Position numbers and translations under genes: made by a program. Below the pieces are notes generated by a model that saw only the letters and a program-made list of their open reading frames with translations, had not been told where the DNA came from and ran no database searches. A DNA stretch of 64,000 nt from Annona cherimola (lineage: Eukaryota > Streptophyta > Magnoliopsida > Magnoliales > Annonaceae), in the NCBI GenBank assembly GCA_030490835.1, contig CM059972.1, positions 58,571,563 through 58,635,562 on the forward strand, read 5' to 3'. The stretch's first letter is position 1; each line of letters begins with the position of its first letter. Positions 47,284 through 59,319 of this stretch are shown here, one piece after another.

Positions 47284-48189
47284 TCAAATGCCACAATGCA
47301 TACAATATGAACCAAAAAAAGAAAAAAAAAATACAGCAAAAAATTCCCTTGGCAGCTGTGCTTGAAGATTTATCAAGTCACACGTACATGCACGCCACCA
47401 CCATATGGAAACAAAAGGTGTCCATAATTTTATTCTGTCATGTAAGAAGCATATATGTAGGTAAATGCAATAAATTAAAATTTGCAAGTCAAATAGTGTT
47501 GTTGGAATTTTGTATAAAGGACTAGTTCGCAATATTAATCCACAAAAAATGTGGAGAACTCTCTTACTCTTGATGCCTAAGATTGGCTTTGGGTAACTTT
47601 GACAGATTGACCTTCCTAATTATTATAGGCATGATTTTAACTAGCTTTGATTTTAGAAATCTAAAAATTTAAAATAATGTGCAGGATGATGAATATAAGA
47701 TACGTGGAGAAGATATCTTTTAGCTAACACATATTCCACATCAATAAAGCTATTAAAGGTTAAAACACTGGAAGAAAATTTCCCATCGTATTCTATATGA
47801 TCACATATATGATGTAGTTCAAATATTACATGACTTCAGCCTTATAATACTCTGCAAGATCATTGGTTGTCCATTCGGTTGGTGATAAATTTTCCTGCTT
47901 TATTTAAGGTGTATAATTTTAGGGCTACGCTTTGATATAACCGATCCATGTAGCCTTCTTCATTTAATGTGTTGACGACGGATGCAACATACAATTCATT
48001 TATTGTAAGTAACATCATTTGTTTCACTAGATGCTAAGTTTTTTCCAAATAAAATGTGTACTTAGGTCATACTTGTTTAAAAATAGATATATTCATATGT
48101 AAATTAGGAAAAATGTTTAGATTCATTCGTTACATATTAGAATGTAATAATAATTTATAAAATTGTTTATATTATTCTTCCATAATGTG

Positions 48190-48590
48190 CTCATTATTTT
48201 TGATAATTTGCAAATAAATCCACATAATTTGATTACAATTACAAATATACCTATATAGTTTTAGGAATAGAAAATAACACCCATATAGTTTGAATATAAT
48301 TGCAAGTATGCCGAGGCCATCATGGAGCCATTATTGCATCGTCTCAGTACAAATTTATGCAAATTATGTAAGTATATTTGTTATTTTAGAAACTAAGTAG
48401 GTATATATATTTGTAAATATACCTATACTATGATGATGCAATAATAGTTTTATGATGACATAGGTGTATTTGCAATTATAGTTAAACTATATGTGTTATT
48501 TGTAATTTCTAAAACTACAAGGTTATACTTATAATATAGTCAAACTATGTAGGTATATTTGTAAATTATGCAAAAAACAATGGGCATATT
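48190..48590. repeat. 430-bp foldback element, copy 6 (module E)
   Basis: Shortened in the middle relative to copy 5. Ends are CATAATGTGCTCATTATTTT and CAAAAAACAATGGGCATATT. Confidence 0.6.
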
Positions 48591-48828
48591 AGGGGAGACT
48601 AACATAAGCTTATGATTTGCAAAATTCATGACATCTGAATAATGCTAGTTTCTTTTAGATCCAAGCAAATTATCATTCTTACCCTGGCCTTCTTGTCCAA
48701 ATTGTTGAGAAATACGGAATTAATTAATTAAGCATCAAGATAATCTAACCAGGGCACACATAAAAGAAAGATAATCTTACCACGGCTAAAAAAAAAAGAG
48801 GGACAGATTTTTTTACGTGTGGTACACG

Positions 48829-49233
48829 GGATGCAATCTCCTGCACTAGGGAGCAGGCAGCGTTGCCTGCTCCCGGGTGCACACACCTATTTTTTTATTT
48901 TTTTTTGAAATTTTTTCTCTTAAAATGTTAATATAGATGTATTTAACATGTTTATAAATTTTTACCATTTTTGGAGTATTTTAGATATTTAATTTTTATT
49001 TTTGAAAATCAGTGGCATTTTAGGTAATTTTAAATTACTAAAATGCTACTGATTTTCAAAAATAAAAAATAAATATCTAAAAATCTCCAAAAATGGTAAA
49101 AATTTATATACATGTTCAATACACTTGGGCTAACAAGTTTATAAAAAAAATAAAAAATAAAATAAAAAAAATAGGTGTGTGCACCCGGGAGCAGGCAACG
49201 CTGCCTGCTCCCGGGTGCAGGAGATCGCATCCC
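48829..49233. mobile_element. MULE-like foldback MITE, GGGATGCRATCTCC ends (module E)
   Basis: 405 bp with the 9-bp duplication GTGGTACAC/GTGGTATAC (48820-48828 and 49234-49242). Inverted ends GGGATGCAATCTCCTGCA and GGGATGCGATCTCCTGCA, then a GAGCAGGCAGCG hairpin. The core TCAGTGGCATTTTAGGTAAT with an inverted partner is the same as in 41453 and 49989. Modules A-D have the uninterrupted site. Confidence 0.87.
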
Positions 49234-49382
49234 GTGGTATACATGAGATCCTCTTAAAGTTACACTTTAACACGTGTTATCAAATTCAAATTAATCCCTT
49301 CACTATCCAGCGGTTACTAAAAATGGTCGCAGACATAGAAAGTTACCAAAGACATCCAATGTATGACTGGTTGGATTAGGTT

Positions 49383-49676
49383 TTTTTTTTTTTTAATAAA
49401 TATTCCCCATACCTCAGCCCATTGGTCCCAAAGCAAGAAAAGAAGAAACAGGAAAAATATCATTTCGCAAGATAAGAATCCTTACATAGAGAGTCAGCAA
49501 TACAACTTGGAGGGACCTCCCTCCAAATATTTTCCCCGGATTGGTTTGATAAGGCAAATTTGTTCAAATTATAGGCAGCTTGGTTTGTTCTTTTTAAAAT
49601 GTGGAAGAAAGATGCCCATTCAGATCAGCTCCCTATGTTACTAATTTCTTATATAAGATAAAGCAAATTTGGACAA
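49383..49676 (-). mobile_element. 5'-truncated L1-type LINE
   Basis: The plus strand begins with a 16-base T-run (3' A-tail) and ends inside RNase H, flanked by ATTAGGTT copies (49375-49382 and 49677-49684). The minus strand keeps an open tail: NQAAYNLNKFALSNQSGENI, then WREVPPSCIADSL, then KDSYLAK and a stop. This is the RNase H C-terminus of plant L1 ORF2. It is a different subfamily from the full LINE, to judge by sequence. The plus-strand open frame here is antisense. Confidence 0.83.
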
Positions 49677-49988
49677 ATTAGGTTCTGGTTTTATAGGTTT
49701 GTAACCCTTAAATATATGCATAAACTGAAAAAATTGCAAATATATCAATTTGTACAACGATTGGCACAATTGTTAATTTAGGAAATGTAAATAATTTAAT
49801 TTTTGAAATAACAATGAAGGTAATTAAAAATTAGTATCTAGAATTTAATTTTTATAAATTTAGAATAATATTTGCTAATATTTTAAAACTTGCATATAAT
49901 TACAAATGAAAATCTCTACTTTCAATTGGTTGACAAATAATGCCAAGATCTTATCTAGAGTTGGTCATCTTGTAGAAGCTATCAAGAC

Positions 49989-50368
49989 GGTACGTGATCG
50001 ATTACTCCTGGGAGCGGGCAGCGTTCCCTACTCCTGGGAGCGTATACCCATTTGTTTTATTTGTTTTTGAAAATTTCTCCTAAAAAGTGTTAATCTATGT
50101 GTATTTAACATGTGTATAAGTTTTTACCATTTTTGAAGTATTTTAGATATTTATTTTTTATTTTTGAAAATCAGTGGCATTTTAAATAATTTAAAATTAC
50201 TAAAATGCCACTGATTTTCAAAAATCAAAAATAAATATCTAAAATACTCCAAAAATGGTAAAAACTTATACACATGTTAAATACACCTGGATTAACAGTT
50301 TTATAAAAAAAAATTTAAAAACAAATAAAAAATGGGTATACGCTCCCAGGAGCAGGCGATCACGTCCC
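49989..50368. mobile_element. MULE-like foldback MITE, GGKACGTGATCG ends (module E)
   Basis: 380 bp with a perfect 9-bp duplication TATCAAGAC (49980-49988 and 50369-50377). Ends are GGTACGTGATCG and GGGACGTGATCG (inverted), then a CTCCTGGGAGC hairpin. The core TCAGTGGCATTTTAAATAAT is inverted at right. It is the cleanest evidence that this family makes 9-bp duplications. Confidence 0.9.
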
Positions 50369-50377
50369 TATCAAGAC

Positions 50378-51840
50378 TACAGCAAAACCGAGCATCAGCA
50401 ACCAAAAAATTGGAACGAAGCGAAATTTCGTTGCTATTGTGCAATATCTCTTAATATATGCAACAGAGTTATATTTTCGTTGCTGACTTCAGTGCACTAA
50501 TGTATCGTTTATAATTAGCAACGGAAGATATCATTGCAAATAAACTAACAATAATTACTCAACCACAGGTGTATGAAATAATAATAATTATGTTAGTATG
50601 AACTCTACTTAGATAAGTGTATAAATTTTTTCAAATTTTTTTCCTAAAAATAAAAAATAGATTGGGTTATTTTTATCTACCAATGCATGAGAAACTCATA
50701 TTTTTAAAAATTAAAAAGATGCATATAGATTAGGTAAAAATTTTAAAACAATAAATATAAATTTATCTAACTAGGGATTTATAATAGTAGAAAAATATAT
50801 AAGGGTCCCATGCAAGTTGACTGCATATATTGATGTTCTCATGTAGATAATTCACCTAATTGTAATAGTTGTTCTAGTTAATATAAATAATGAAATAAAA
50901 ATGTGCCTAAGAATAATAAAATATGCACTTAAGTTTTGCTTGAGTTGATTATTAGAAATAAGAAAAGTAAAAATATGGATTTACATAAATGAAAAATACT
51001 TATATAGAACCCACAATTTTTAAATTGCAAGTCCAAGCATATAGTAACTTCTCTCACCTACGTCATCCACATACAAATGGATAAATATTGAAAATATTTC
51101 CATTACATGCACACCATTTTCTTTGGAAACCATAATAAACTTCTGAACAAATCAACTATTAGAAAAAATTAAATTAAAGCAATAGTTGAAACAAGATTGT
51201 CCATGTAGTAATGTTATAGGTTATGTGAACGAAAGGACTTAGTTCAACAAATTTAGGAGTACATATAAATTGTATTTCAAATTCTGAAATCATGGCTGTA
51301 CATGTTAATCTACAATCCAATATATAGTGGTAGTTAACATTGAAAATTTTCGGTTCTTTGAAAAATTGTGTTTAATCTGCCATAAATAACTGAATGCAGA
51401 ACTTACCTTATTCATGACATTCTAATGCAGGTCTATAACTGAATTGTCGTATATGAAAGCTGTTAGATTCAACATGGAAGCGATGTAGGATTTTCAATAC
51501 AAGTGCTTGGAGCAAAGCTATAGTAATATGTTGATATTTTCAAGAAACGTCAACAGAATGTAGACATCAATTTTTTTCTGCATTTATATTTTTATGTGAT
51601 TTTTTGTATCAGGAGACTTCATTGATTTATATAATGTACATATTTTTTAAATCTCTTTTAATATGCTTTAATAAATAGTCATTTAATACGATAGGATGTG
51701 ATCTAACAGATTATCAGAAATGGGCTCCTTCATCGGCTATTGTATCATATCAACGATGAATTAAGGAACTTGTTCAATGAATTCGATTCATTGCCACTAT
51801 TTAAGGGCAAGAAACTATTTTGCTACAGTTGATCTTTTGC
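50378..51840. other. AT-rich stretch with CGTTGCT/GCAACG motifs, no gene supported
   Basis: Between 50385 and 50545 the motif GCAAC(G) or its complement recurs several times (ATCAGCAACC, TTTCGTTGCT twice, TAGCAACGGA), like subterminal repeats of CACTA-type transposons, but no CACTA terminus or transposase is visible. The remainder (50545-51840) is AT-rich with no domain-bearing frame and no match that I can see to the modules. Confidence 0.4.
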
Positions 51841-52046
51841 AAAGAAAATTAACAGTTGCAACGATGTTTCTTCCATATAACCGGTTATATAAGACTTAAT
51901 TACTTTTGTAACTTGTAAATTCAGAAAAGATGTTGCGTCATATGCATGTATAAATATTGCTAAATTTTATATGCTTATTTATTTAAATATAAATATACAC
52001 ATGGATATATCTAATATATAGTTTTTTTTTTTTATGAAAGATTACT

Positions 52047-55000
52047 CTAGGCCGACCCCCTCACCCCATTAAAGAGGTTCGGACTAGAGAAATCCGAATA
52101 ATTTATAGCCAAAAAATTATCTATACAAAGTTTGTCAATGATAACATGTGGGGGATTTCCCCACCATTCCAAATGATCCACCACGGACTTTGAAACCATA
52201 TCAGCTAGAGCATGGGCAACCGTATTCCCATTCCTAAGAACATAGTGAACCGAAACGTGAGGATTTGCACAGAGGATTGATCTGAGTGATGCAATAATAT
52301 GACCAACAGGAGAGAGAATTTGACAGTCGTTTGCCAGAAATGTGCACAGGAGAAGAGAATCAGACTCCATCTGGACATTGCAGAACCCAAGCTGGAGAGC
52401 CCACATGACGCCAAGCCGGAGCGCTTCTGCTTCCATAAGGAGAGACTCCCCCACTCCCAGCCGTCTCCAGCCCCTTGCAGCAATAAAGCAACCACGAGAG
52501 TCCCTAATGATAGCAGCAAGCCCCGCGATCCCCCTGTCAAATAAGCATCTAGCATCCACATTCATCTTAAGAGCCCCAACCGGTGGTCTGGTCCATCTGG
52601 GAATCAGAGGAATATCGACTGCACAAACGTTATGAAGGAGCATGGCCCGCCTCGCGTTGTCGATGTAATCCCAGCACCATTGTAACAAATCAACAAACAC
52701 AGGCCGGATCCCCTCAACCCTTTATTTGTTCCGCAAAAACCATAGTCGCCAGCAGTACACAAAAAAGAACTCCAGCTCGTTCCTTCTATCATTTGCCACC
52801 AGGGAAGAGACAGTTCCTTGAACCGATCCTGCCGAATAGCCACAAGAAACCGCCAGTCGAGCATGGCTAGCAATAGAAGCACATTTCAAGAATAGGTGAT
52901 CAGCATCCTCCATCTCTCTCCGGCAAAAACAACAGAGTGGATTCACTTCAATGCCCCTATTAACCAGATTGCATAGTGTAGGGAGTGCATTCCTAAAGAG
53001 CCTCCACCCAAAAATCATCACCTTGCTCGGTAGCCTCATCCTCCAAATAGCACGGTAACAAGTGGAGGGAAGAGGATCCACAGATTCCCCCTTGAGCCAT
53101 CTGTGAGCCGACTTTACAGAAAACAGGCCGCTAACCTCGTGCTTCCAAAAGATGGAATCCGCTACTGGGGGGCGGGAGAGAGGGACCACACTGATGGTCT
53201 ACCATCCCCCCTCCCCCACAGCAGCTAGAATCCGATCCCTTTTCCACCCACCACTAGCATCATCAATAAAGTGGCCTACCAGAACCTCCTCCGGAATTGA
53301 CTGGGGGAGGGGGCCCACCTTGCACACCGGCGAGTCAAGCCAGTGATCCATAAAGAAACGGACGCTTTTCCCATCCCCAATCCTCCATTGACACCCCGGC
53401 CTAATCACGTCCCTTGCCTTGAGAATGCCCTTCCATGTATACGAGTCAGACGGTCTCGCCTTGCAGCTCCAGATATCAGAATTGGAAAAGTACTTGGCCT
53501 TCAGAACCTTGTAGCACAAGGAGGTAGAGCAGGTCGACAATCTCCAAACTTGTTTGGCCAAAAGGGCGTAATTGAAAGCCATCAAATCACGAAACCCCAT
53601 TCCCCCTGCCCATTTAGTCCTACACATATCCTTCCAAGCCACCCAACTCATCTTGCGCTTATCACCATTTTCCCCCCACCAGAATCTGCTCAACATCCTG
53701 TTGATACCCTGGCAAAAATACTGAGGCAACAGAAAGATGCTCATAGTATAGGACGGGATCGCTTGAGCGACAGCTTTTATTAAAACCTCTTTCCCCCCCG
53801 AAGACAAAAGCCGCCCCTTCCACCCCTGAATCTTGTGCCAAACTCGCTCCGTGATGCCCCTACATAGATCCCCCTTTGATCTCCCCAGCCACGCCGGGAG
53901 ACCCAGGTAATGGTGGACGATATGCCCCGACGCCCCTAGACGATGAGCAAGCGCCTCCCTTTCAAGACCATCCGTGTTGGAGCTGAAGAACAGCGCGGTT
54001 TTATCTCCGTTGATCATCTGGCCAAAGGACACAGAGTAAATGTTGATGATTTCCAATAGTTTCCGAATATCGCTGTCTTCCGCCCTAAGGAAAATGAGAG
54101 CGTCATCCGCAAAGAATAGATGTGTAAGCTGAGGGCCCCGAGGATTAATCCTAATGCCATGCAATGAACCATGATTAACCGCTGAAGAAATGAGCGCTGA
54201 AAGCCCCTCCGCACATAGGAGAAAAAGGTAAGGAGATAGCGGATCCCCCTGCCTTAGCCCCCTCTGGGGTTGGAAGGATCTGGATCTGAAACCATTTACT
54301 TTAACACAGAAGTTGACCGTAGAAACGCAGTTCATAATCCATCTGACCCACACAGGACTAAAATTCATGGCCCCCATGATCTGTTCCAAGAAAATCCATT
54401 CCACCCGATCATAAGCCTTGGACATATCGAGCTTTATAGCCACCTCCCTTCTTTTGCCCCCCTTTCGCCTCCTGAGGAAATGGATAGCTTCATATGCCAC
54501 TAGCATATTATCAGTTATAAGGCGACCCGGGACAAACGCGCTTTGTTTTGCCCCAATAACATCATTGAGTGTGACCTTGAGCCTATTTGCCAACACCTTA
54601 GCCAATATCTTATAAACAACGTTGCATAAGCTAATTGGCCTGAACTGCGACAGCTCGTGTGCCCCCTTGGTCTTCGGAATCAGAACAAGGGTGGTTGCAT
54701 TAACCCCCTGGATGTGCCTTGCCCCACTTGCATGGTTGCTCTCCTCCATGAAGGATTTGCACCACAGAAACACCTCCCGACCCACAGTAGGCCAATGCCT
54801 TTGAAAGAAACCCGGAGACATCCCATCCGGCCCCGGCGCCTTGGACGGGCGCATGCTCTTCACCGCTTGTTCGACTTCGGCCATGCATAGGGGCCTAACC
54901 ATGTTCCCCTTCTGTGTCTCAGAAAGTTTCCTTGTAATGAGACTGGATACCCAGTTAGCGGCCTGGGGTCTTGAGGAGGAGTAGAGCTCAGAGAAATGTG

Positions 55001-56183
55001 AGGCCGCCATGTGCATCATCTCATCTTGGTCCCTAACCCACCTACCATCATTACCCCTTAGCATCTCGATGGAATTTGCTCGTTTTCGATTGGAGGCCAT
55101 CCGGTGGAAGAATGAAGTGTTTCTATCACCCACAGCAAGCCAATGGGTTTTAGCGCGAACCCACCAAAGCCGCTCCTCATCTTCCAACAGAAGGTTGATT
55201 TGGGACTTAAGTTTTCTCATATTGTCATCACGAGCATCAGAAGGGCCATTGCCCGACAACACAGAAAGCTGTCTCTGTTTTCTAATGATAGCCATTCTAA
55301 GATTACCTCTCTTGAACCTGCTCCATTTGAGTAATTCCCTTCCAGCCTTCTCAATTTTCTAGGTTATGGAATCCGTCGCAGAAGTACCCCGATGAGGATG
55401 AGAGTTCCACACCTTTTTGATGATTTCAGTAGCCTCCGCATCACGAGCCCAGAATAACTCATACCGGAATTCCTTTGGCGGCCTCCTCCGTCCCATTCTG
55501 GGATCAAGCACTAAGAGAAGTGGACAGTGATCAGACGTAGCCGCCGACAAATGTAGGACTTTGGCATGAGGGAACAAGTTGTTCCATGAAGGTGTAGAAA
55601 GCCCCCTATCGAGCCTCGCATCCACTCTTTGAGATCCTCGCCTGTTATTGCTCCACGTCATAGGCGAACCAATAAAACCAATGTCCAATAGGTTGCATGA
55701 ATCGATGGTAGTGCGAAAGAGGTCCATTTGGCCTTGATTTCGGGTCCTAGAGCTTATGTATTCCGACGGTCCGAGCACTTCGTTGAAATCACTCATAACG
55801 AGCCAAGGAGAGTCGGAACTTCCCGCCAACTAATTGAGAGTGTGCCAGGATATGTGGCGGCGATGGGCTTCGGGATGACCATAGAACCCCGAGAAGCGCC
55901 AGCCCAAAAAGTCAACATCAATGTGATGAGCCGAGAAACTCCTCACCGACGCCGGATGGTCGTTATTCCAAAATATAGCCAATCCGCCGCTCCTAGCCAC
56001 GGAGTCGACAGCAAAACACGAATCAAAACGAAGTTTCCATCGAATCGGCTCCAACTCCTTCGCATTGCACTTCGTCTCGCTAAAAAATATGAGTTTGGGC
56101 GCTTGAGTCCTTGCAAGGTCAAAAAGATTTCGAATTGCCCGAGGGTTCCCAAGCCCTCGGCAATTCCATGCCAAAATGGCCAT
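52047..56183 (-). pseudogene. LINE ORF2: endonuclease, reverse transcriptase, RNase H (four nonsense codons)
   Basis: One frame of 1378 codons from ATG at 56183 to TAG at 52047. Domains in order: APE-type endonuclease (WNCRGLG, SETKC, SDFNEV, SDHCPLL; codons 1 to about 240), reverse transcriptase (FRPISLCNVVYKILAKVLAN, KLDMSKAYDRVEW, QRGLRQGDPLSPYLF, catalytic FADD at 54102-54113), a zf-RVT region (CCFCRREMEDADHLFLKC) and RNase H (KMNVDARCLF, MEAEALRLG, RNGNTVAHALA). There are no frameshifts. Nonsense codons are TAG at codons 118, 275 and 995 and TAA at 1154. ORF2 would nick target DNA and copy the LINE RNA. Its longest open piece is 698 residues (53199-55295) and holds the whole catalytic core. 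The intact frame suggests a relatively recent insertion. Confidence 0.93.
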
Positions 56184-56184
56184 C

Positions 56185-58131
56185 TTACTTGAGGTGGGGC
56201 TGGGGAACTCCCACAGCCTCCACCTCCTTGTTTGCCATTACTCCTGACACCTTAGCCCGCTTCCACAGGCTCCTCGGCTCATCCATCCCCTCCCCGCGCC
56301 CCCTTTTAGCCCATCCCTGTGCCTCCATACAGATAGAAGAAGCCTCCTCCATAATCACCCCATGCCGGGCCCTCCTCTTCCACCTGCCCTTTCCTCCCGG
56401 ATAGCGATTATTCATAGATTGTAAATCCCCCCATTCCCCTCTCCTTCGACTTGCACCTGCACCTCAAACAGCCCCTTGTCCTCCTCCACCCCCCCCTCAC
56501 CCTCACTCCCCGTCCCTTTTCTATTCTCCCTCTTGCCATCTGTCATATGTCCCAACATAGACTGCTGCCCACCATCCAAATCTGCCCCCCCTGACGCCCA
56601 CGTACCTCCCATCCCATCCCAAGAACTGGCCAAACACCCTACGCGGCCTGCCGTCTCCGCCACGCTGCCAGCCCCTTCTCCGCCCCCCTCTGCCCCTGCT
56701 GGACATAGCCTCCCTTTGTTGATAAAACCACTAGAACAGTTTTGTTGGGTTAGCAAAACATGTGGCTGCCAAGATTGGCCCCCACTGGAAATCACCACCT
56801 CCCTCAGACCCCTTTCTCCCCCTTGAACAACACACTCCGTGTCCCTACTCCACTGAGCACCCCCCCTCGCCACTCCACCCAACTCCCGCCTGCCCACTAC
56901 CTTGCTGTCCAACAGGTGCAGTGTCCCACCTTCCTTTTCTGCAGCCTCATCCTCCATATTACTCCCCAAGTCTTCGCTAAGTCGTTGCGTGCATCCATCC
57001 CAACTTACCTCCAGCTCAACGTTGCCGTCCTCACCACGCCCCACCACTGTTCCTACTAGAAACTGCATTCCTTGATTGGCATTACCAAGAGAACGACTAT
57101 GAAAGCCCTGCTAATCTCGTTGCAAACTTGGTAGCCTTCCACACCCATCCAGCTTCTCTCCCAGAACCCCTACTCCCCCCTGTACAGCAGGCTCAACACC
57201 CCAGCACCTTGGATCACCCCCCCCTCCCCAAGCCACTATTCACGACCATCCTATCTTGTTCATCTGTCCAGACCCCCTTCCTTGTCCGCTCAGCTTCGTC
57301 CACCCCCATCGACCCCTGCCTCCCTACATACTTCATTGGCGTAGCTCGTCACTGAGATGCCACCCCCCCTCTCACATTCATCGGCCTTATTCCCACCCTC
57401 ATCCAGCTTCCAAAAGGCATGTCCGCCTCCACCAGCACCCTTTTCTCCTTCGGAACAGCTAGGCACTCACGGTGGGCATGACCCATGACGCCACACAGAT
57501 AGCAAAAGACCGGCAACTTCTCGTATTGGAAGCTGATCCACTTACGCTGTTGATCCCCGACCTTAATAAACATACCCCTACGGAGAGGTCTTCTACAATC
57601 CAACACCACTTTGATCCTAACATCATCAACCGTGGCTCTAATCTCTGCCACTTCATCAAAAGTGTTAGCCACAAGTTGTCCCAAACACCTCTTGTCCACA
57701 ATGAAAGGTACTCCTTGAATCTGAAGCCATATAGGCGTTTTCACAAGCATAATCTGGGCATACTCGATCTCTTCGCTCAGCTCCTCTAGGATGACTAAGT
57801 TACGATCAAACAACCATGGTCGACCATCCAATACCCGATCCTTATCTTCCCTCTCTGAAAAAGAAGTCATAAACAGGTTCTCACCTAGTTCTGTAAAGTA
57901 TAAGTTCCCTTTGGCTCTCCACAACCTCCTCAGCATTCCTTTAAGATATTCTCTATTGTATGATTTCGCCGCCCACAGCGTGCATAGCAAGGCTGCATCG
58001 GCACCCGGTTGGATTTTCTTGATTGCATTGCCTCCAATGGACAAGGTCTGAAGCTCGGCTTCCAACAGCTCCGCACAGTTCGCGTTCATTCCTCTGCTAA
58101 CGTTCATTCCTCTGCTAGACTCCTCTGACAT
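56185..58131 (-). pseudogene. LINE ORF1: DUF4283 and CCHC zinc-knuckle protein
   Basis: Begins at ATG 58131. The first 260 codons (to 57349) carry the DUF4283 RNA-binding-like domain (LRRLWRAKGNLYFTELGENL, then DGRPWLFDRNLVIL), a CCHC knuckle (CYLCGVMGHAHREC, residues about 210-223) and FGSWMRV, all standard for plant L1 ORF1. A stop and a frame change follow. A low-complexity Gly/Glu-rich part is open at 56412-57068 in another frame, and the C-terminal basic tail (GKGRWKRRARHG, then VEAVGVPQPHLK) is open at 56185-56415 in the original frame. The protein would bind LINE RNA. ORF1 stop and ORF2 ATG are one base apart (TAAGATGG). Confidence 0.88.
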
Positions 58132-58927
58132 CAGTCCAGATACAGAACCCTTCCCCTTCGGCTCGACTCCTCCGACAGCTACTTCTCAGACTGCACTCGA
58201 CTCCAAACCCACCGGAACCCACACCCTGTCCCAAGCGCGACAAGATCGCCTATCGGGACATACCGGGGAGGGACTTTCTAATATATAGTTTTAGTTTCAA
58301 ACAAATAAAACAAAATATTTAAATCAAATCTATACATAAGTCAATGGTTTTAATCTTATTTCCAATTATTAATTAATTTTAAATAATTCGGACTCTATTT
58401 ATAGATTGGCTTGACATTTAATTATCTATGGCTAGAGGCTGACAACTTTATAACTTGGCGTAGTTGCAAGTAGACCCTTTTAATTAGATTAAAAGTGTTG
58501 CCAAATGAACTCTAATGTGGCAAAAGTAACCCTTACAGACGTTTGCATGAATATTTATTCTGAATATTTTTTGAAACTTTAGAGAACTTGCTTAACAAAA
58601 TTTTAAATTATTGGGTTTTTTTTGCAAATAAGCAAAATTATAGGATCTATTTTGTAAAATTCCGGTCAGCTCTAATATTACAGCCTTGAAGACAATTAAG
58701 TAGCGACGGTTCATAGCCTCTGATAGTTATATGCAAAAGATTTTTTGCTTGATTTTCAGGATATATATGAAATGATTCAAAGTATAAGCAGTTGACAATG
58801 TGGGTCTTTCTCATCATGTGATAATTAAGAAAATTTTCAAGATTAATAACTTGTTAAACATTTCTACTTTTTTGGCATCTCTGTTACTGCATGTTTACGT
58901 CAATATTCTTAGCTAACTAGGTGTACA

Positions 58928-59175
58928 TTTGATAAAAACTTTTTAGTATAAAAGTTTCTGAAACGAGAGATAACCATGTGATATGATAGTGTTAATGATG
59001 AGGAGTAAAAAGAATAAAAGGAATTAAGTTAAAATCGGTGGTTAGTTATATGATTTTGAGTAAAAATAATCGAAATGTAAGACAATTGCATAAAAAATGT
59101 GAAGGAATAATTAAAAATAATAATTATTATGTAGAGGGAAAAGTTTTGGTATCAAAAGTTTTTTTATTTTGAGGA
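58928..59175. repeat. Degenerate copy of the GGTGTGTTTGG-type MITE
   Basis: The phrases GTGATATGATAG, GTTAATGATGAGGAGTAAAA and GGAAAAGTTTTGGTATCAAA match the body of 46726-47283. The ends are eroded (GGTGTACATTTGATAAAAAC at left). Confidence 0.55.
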
Positions 59176-59319
59176 ACGTGTCATCTAAATTAATCGACAC
59201 GTTGTACGTTGGCGGGGCTGTTTTTCCAAAGACCATGAGGAAGAGGAACATTGTTGGGTCCTTATTATTCGGCAGGTTGATGCGTGGTCAACTGCTCGTC
59301 ATTTGTTTAATGCAAGTGA

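Larger units (their letters stand above)
43240..48180. repeat. Tandem module D (deleted form)
   Basis: The order follows module B (430-bp foldback 43250, CACGTG-type block 43985, MITE 44560, foldback 45050). It then continues past the B breakpoint into the module A sequence at about 26150-26330 (46300-46460). The middle of the module (foldback stack) is lost: sequence jumps to the GGCAGGTAGATACGTGC block at 46525, then the ATCCACA/GATATC block (47540-47720) and the pre-foldback spacer (47850-48180). This establishes the ancestral module order independently of the A/C copies. Confidence 0.75.
52026..58276 (-). mobile_element. Near full-length L1-type LINE
   Basis: A 6.25-kb minus-strand element with a 3' A-tail (T-run at 52022-52033) and a target duplication TCTAATATATAGTTTT (52010-52025 and 58277-58292, tail overlap ambiguous). 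Structure: a 5' region of about 145 bases (58132-58276), ORF1 (56185-58131), ORF2 (52047-56183) and a 3' UTR of only about a dozen bases. It is much richer in GC than its surroundings. Modules A and C show the uninterrupted equivalent (near 28130-28140 and 39605-39615). All plus-strand open frames here are antisense. Confidence 0.93.

Noticed and set aside
52299..58051. Numerous plus-strand open frames of 60-154 codons, including Pro/Ser-rich ones
   Set aside because: They are antisense to the LINE ORF1 and ORF2, whose domains are unambiguous on the minus strand. Their low-complexity composition follows from the GC-rich LINE sequence.
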